From Bacteroidota bacterium (GTDB lineage Bacteria; Bacteroidota; Bacteroidia; Chitinophagales; Chitinophagaceae): a stretch of 7,844 bases of DNA. Shown here piece after piece: positions 5,899 through 7,844 of this stretch; position 1 is the stretch's first letter; each line of letters begins with the position of its first letter. Location: NCBI GenBank assembly GCA_023412975.1, contig JAEZRB010000258.1:1-7844 (forward strand). The letters run 5' to 3'. Position numbers and translations under genes: made by a program. The notes under the pieces were generated by a model. It was not told the DNA's origin. It saw only the letters and a program-made list of their open reading frames with translations, and searched no databases.

Positions 5899-6939
5899 TT
5901 AATTTGACTGAATAGCTGCGGATGCCGGCATGGATATCTCTGACATGATCTCCGAGAAGATCTTATATGATTTTAAACGATCCTGGTGATCAAACGTATT
6001 GGTTACAACCATTAATTCATTCACCCGTGTGAGCGCCAGGAATGCTTCGGTTTTCTGCTTCACCGTTTCCTTGCTTCCGGTGAAAGTATATTTCAACATT
6101 TGTTGTACGGAAGGGTGATCCCATAGTTCACGCATCTCGCTTGTCATCTCAACAGGTTCCTGGAGATAATCAGGTTTGCCCGAAAGCACATTCAGGAACA
6201 TGCGTAACAAAGAAGTAGAGATTTTTTCTGCCTGATCATCTGTATCCGCCGCGATCACGTTGATGCACGCGATGGCGTAAGGTTCTTTTAGATCTATGGA
6301 AGGTTCAAATTCGTTGTAATAGATATTCAGCGCTTCCATGAGTTGGCCGGTGGCAAAATGGCTGGCAAAGGCATAAGGCCTTCCGGTTCGGGCGGCCAGC
6401 CAGGCGCTATCCGTACTTGAGCCTAGAATATAGATCGGGACATCAACTCCTTCCGCAAAAGGAACTCTTACTTTGGCGCTGGCATTGTCTTTAGATAAAT
6501 ACTGTTCGATCTTTTTTATTTCGTCGGGGAAATGATGGACGTAAGCCATACGATCCGGACGGATGGCATGCGCTGTTTCAGGATCGGTCCCAGGTGCACG
6601 GCCCAGGCCCAGGTCAATACGTCCCGGGTACAAAGTCGCCAGGGTCCCAAATTGCTCAGCAATGATAAGCGGCGAATGATTGGGCAACATGATCCCTCCT
6701 GAGCCCACTCTTATCCGCTGTGTTCCGCCGGCGATATACCCGATCAGCACCGGTGTAGCCGAACTTGCAATGCTTAACATATTATGATGCTCTGCATACC
6801 AGATCCGCTCATAACCCAGTGACTCTGCATGACGGGCAAGGTCCAGGCTATTTTCAAAGGTTTGCGTCGGGCTACTGCCTTTTGAAACCGGCGCTACATC
6901 CAGTATCGAATAGGGAATCCTCTTTGAAACTTTCTCCAT
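5899..6939 (-). CDS. yhbW: LLM-class flavin-dependent oxidoreductase, YhbW-like
   Basis: This 346-residue cytoplasmic protein has the bacterial luciferase (TIM-barrel) fold and would use reduced flavin to oxygenate or reduce an unknown small substrate. It resembles E. coli YhbW along its whole length, as recalled: SILDVAPV near the N-terminus (11-18), SLDLARHAESLGY (31-43), WYAEHHNM (47-54), GSGGIMLPNHSP (79-90) and EQFGTLATLYPGRIDLGLGR (95-114), then an ILGSSTDSAWLAA segment, an FASHFA segment and a late FDHQDRL. The strongly conserved AEHHNM and GLGRAPG segments suggest an intact active site. The substrate cannot be told from sequence. The ATG at 6939 is the natural start, and the length is close to the family's. 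It converges with the DUF420 gene and diverges from the esterase, so it appears to be a single-gene unit unrelated to the oxidase operon. Confidence 0.92.
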   Translation of the reverse strand: MEKVSKRIPYSILDVAPVSKGSSPTQTFENSLDLARHAESLGYERIWYAEHHNMLSIASSATPVLIGYIAGGTQRIRVGSGGIMLPNHSPLIIAEQFGTLATLYPGRIDLGLGRAPGTDPETAHAIRPDRMAYVHHFPDEIKKIEQYLSKDNASAKVRVPFAEGVDVPIYILGSSTDSAWLAARTGRPYAFASHFATGQLMEALNIYYNEFEPSIDLKEPYAIACINVIAADTDDQAEKISTSLLRMFLNVLSGKPDYLQEPVEMTSEMRELWDHPSVQQMLKYTFTGSKETVKQKTEAFLALTRVNELMVVTNTFDHQDRLKSYKIFSEIMSEISMPASAAIQSN

Positions 6940-7021
6940 AACTATTATTAAACAATACAGGAATCAAAATGTTCTGCAGCCAACAACCTCTTTATATAAT
7001 GGTTTGTGTGCCGGGAAAAAC

Positions 7022-7029
7022 TACATTTG
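7022..7029 (+). promoter_or_regulatory. Candidate Bacteroidota -7 promoter element for the esterase gene
   Basis: tacatttg fits the TAnnTTTG -7 consensus exactly and lies 58 bp before the esterase start codon. A TTTG at 7003-7006 could serve as the -33 element, but the 15-nt gap is shorter than the usual 19-21, so the pair is imperfect. The element lies in the 148-bp spacer between the divergent yhbW and esterase genes. No convincing matching element was found for yhbW on the other strand. Confidence 0.4.
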
Positions 7030-7087
7030 GATCAGATAAATAGCTGCAATGTAAATCCATGAATTAACATTAAAGGCATAAAACCGC

Positions 7088-7844
7088 ATGATGAAACGCT
7101 ATCTTTTTTTATTCATTTTTTCAGGCCTGCAGTATCTGTGTGTAGCACAGGATACAACCGCAACAAATAGTGTTAAGTTTTATGGAAAGGAATATTTTTT
7201 GATTGAAGGAACGGCAATCCCGGAATCCGAGAAAGAGAGTCCTTACGACCGGCTGCCTGCATCTTACAAAGAAAAGGTGCGCCAACCCGTGTGGGATCTT
7301 TCAAAATCGTCGGCGGGCATTACCGCGCGATTTAAAAGCAATTCAACCAGCATTCAATTGAAGTGGGAGGTATTAAACAATTTCAATATGAACCATATGC
7401 CTGCCACAGGCATTAGGGGCGTTGATCTGTATTGCCGCGTTGGTGATGCATGGCAATATGTAAATACCGCAAAACCCGGTAAGAAACAAAGCGAAGCACG
7501 GCTCGTGAGTAATATGACGGCTGAGATGAGGGAGTATAAACTTTTTTTACCCTTGTACGATGGTATAGTAAGCATAGAAGTTGGAGTGGATGAAAATAGC
7601 GTGATCGAAAAGCCGTCCCCATCCAAGGATAGACCAATCGTGTTCTATGGAACAAGTATTACACAGGGCGGTTGCGCTTCCCGGCCCGGTATGGCACATA
7701 CGAGTATTATTTCAAGGAAACTCAACAAGGAATGCATCAACTTAGGATTCAGTGGTAATGGCAGAATGGAAAAGCCCATAGCAGAGTTGATGGCAGATAC
7801 GGACGCGTCGATGTATGTGGTGGACTGCGTACCCAATATGACCC
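7088..7844 (+). CDS. Secreted SGNH/GDSL-type esterase with GxDLY N-terminal domain (3' end missing)
   Basis: The frame is open without a stop from 7088 to the right edge, giving 252 residues of an unfinished protein. Residues 1-20 form a signal peptide (MMKRY then a hydrophobic core, probable cut after CVA at 18-20); Cys18 does not sit in a proper lipobox, so export to the periplasm or outside is expected. A beta-rich N-terminal domain contains GVDLY (111-115), the mark of the GxDLY domain that precedes this esterase type. The SGNH hydrolase domain starts near 184. FYGTSITQG carries the nucleophile Ser190, NLGFSGNG (218-225) supplies the block II Gly, and DCVPNM (246-251) supplies the block III Asn250. 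The Asp-His end of the triad lies beyond the window. Substrate is unknown; relatives act on ester-linked acyl groups, often on carbohydrates. ATG 7091 is an equally good start. Its position divergent from yhbW suggests an independent unit. Confidence 0.9.
   Translation, partial: MMKRYLFLFIFSGLQYLCVAQDTTATNSVKFYGKEYFLIEGTAIPESEKESPYDRLPASYKEKVRQPVWDLSKSSAGITARFKSNSTSIQLKWEVLNNFNMNHMPATGIRGVDLYCRVGDAWQYVNTAKPGKKQSEARLVSNMTAEMREYKLFLPLYDGIVSIEVGVDENSVIEKPSPSKDRPIVFYGTSITQGGCASRPGMAHTSIISRKLNKECINLGFSGNGRMEKPIAELMADTDASMYVVDCVPNMT

Noticed and set aside
7127..7150. Lipoprotein signal around Cys18 of the esterase
   Set aside because: The residues before the Cys (Gln-Tyr-Leu) do not fit a lipobox; a signal peptidase I site after Ala20 fits better.

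Overview
The window looks like a chromosomal piece of an aerobic Bacteroidota bacterium, most likely Chitinophagaceae or a close relative. This rests on the gene order, on protein similarity recalled from memory, on AT-rich leaders without clear Shine-Dalgarno sequences, and on one TAnnTTTG-type promoter element. No marker gene is present, so the family-level placement is inference.

Positions 1-4340 (+ strand) hold the distal part of an aa3-type (A1) cytochrome c oxidase operon. In order these are: the 3' part of cox1/ctaD (cut by the left edge), ctaB (heme O synthase), a short 5-helix subunit III paralog, a longer subunit III with an extra loop of about 80 residues, and a prokaryotic subunit IV. 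Subunit II and the start of subunit I should lie upstream. A strong intrinsic terminator at 4361-4399 closes this block.

Positions 4458-5841 (+ strand) hold two overlapping genes. One is a SCO1/SenC-type copper chaperone with a CxxxC motif and the distal His, bearing membrane helices at both ends. The other is a DUF420 membrane protein with an EF-hand-like acidic loop between two helices. Together with the oxidase block they form a structural-plus-assembly module: CtaB makes heme O on the way to heme A, SCO serves copper delivery (classically to CuA), and DUF420 proteins are linked to oxidase maturation.

Positions 5899-6939 (- strand) encode a YhbW-like luciferase-family flavin oxidoreductase, convergent with the DUF420 gene. 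Positions 7088-7844 (+ strand), divergent from yhbW, hold the 5' part of a secreted SGNH/GDSL esterase with a GxDLY N-terminal domain; it runs off the right edge. The 148-bp divergent spacer carries a plausible promoter element for the esterase.

No tRNA, rRNA, CRISPR array, insertion sequence or prophage gene was seen. Most of the window is ordinary core respiration. The points worth a second look are the EF-hand-like loop in DUF420, the asymmetry between the two subunit III paralogs (one keeps the intramembrane carboxylates and has an extra loop, the other lacks both), the doubly anchored SCO protein, and short degenerate repeats in three of the intergenic spacers.
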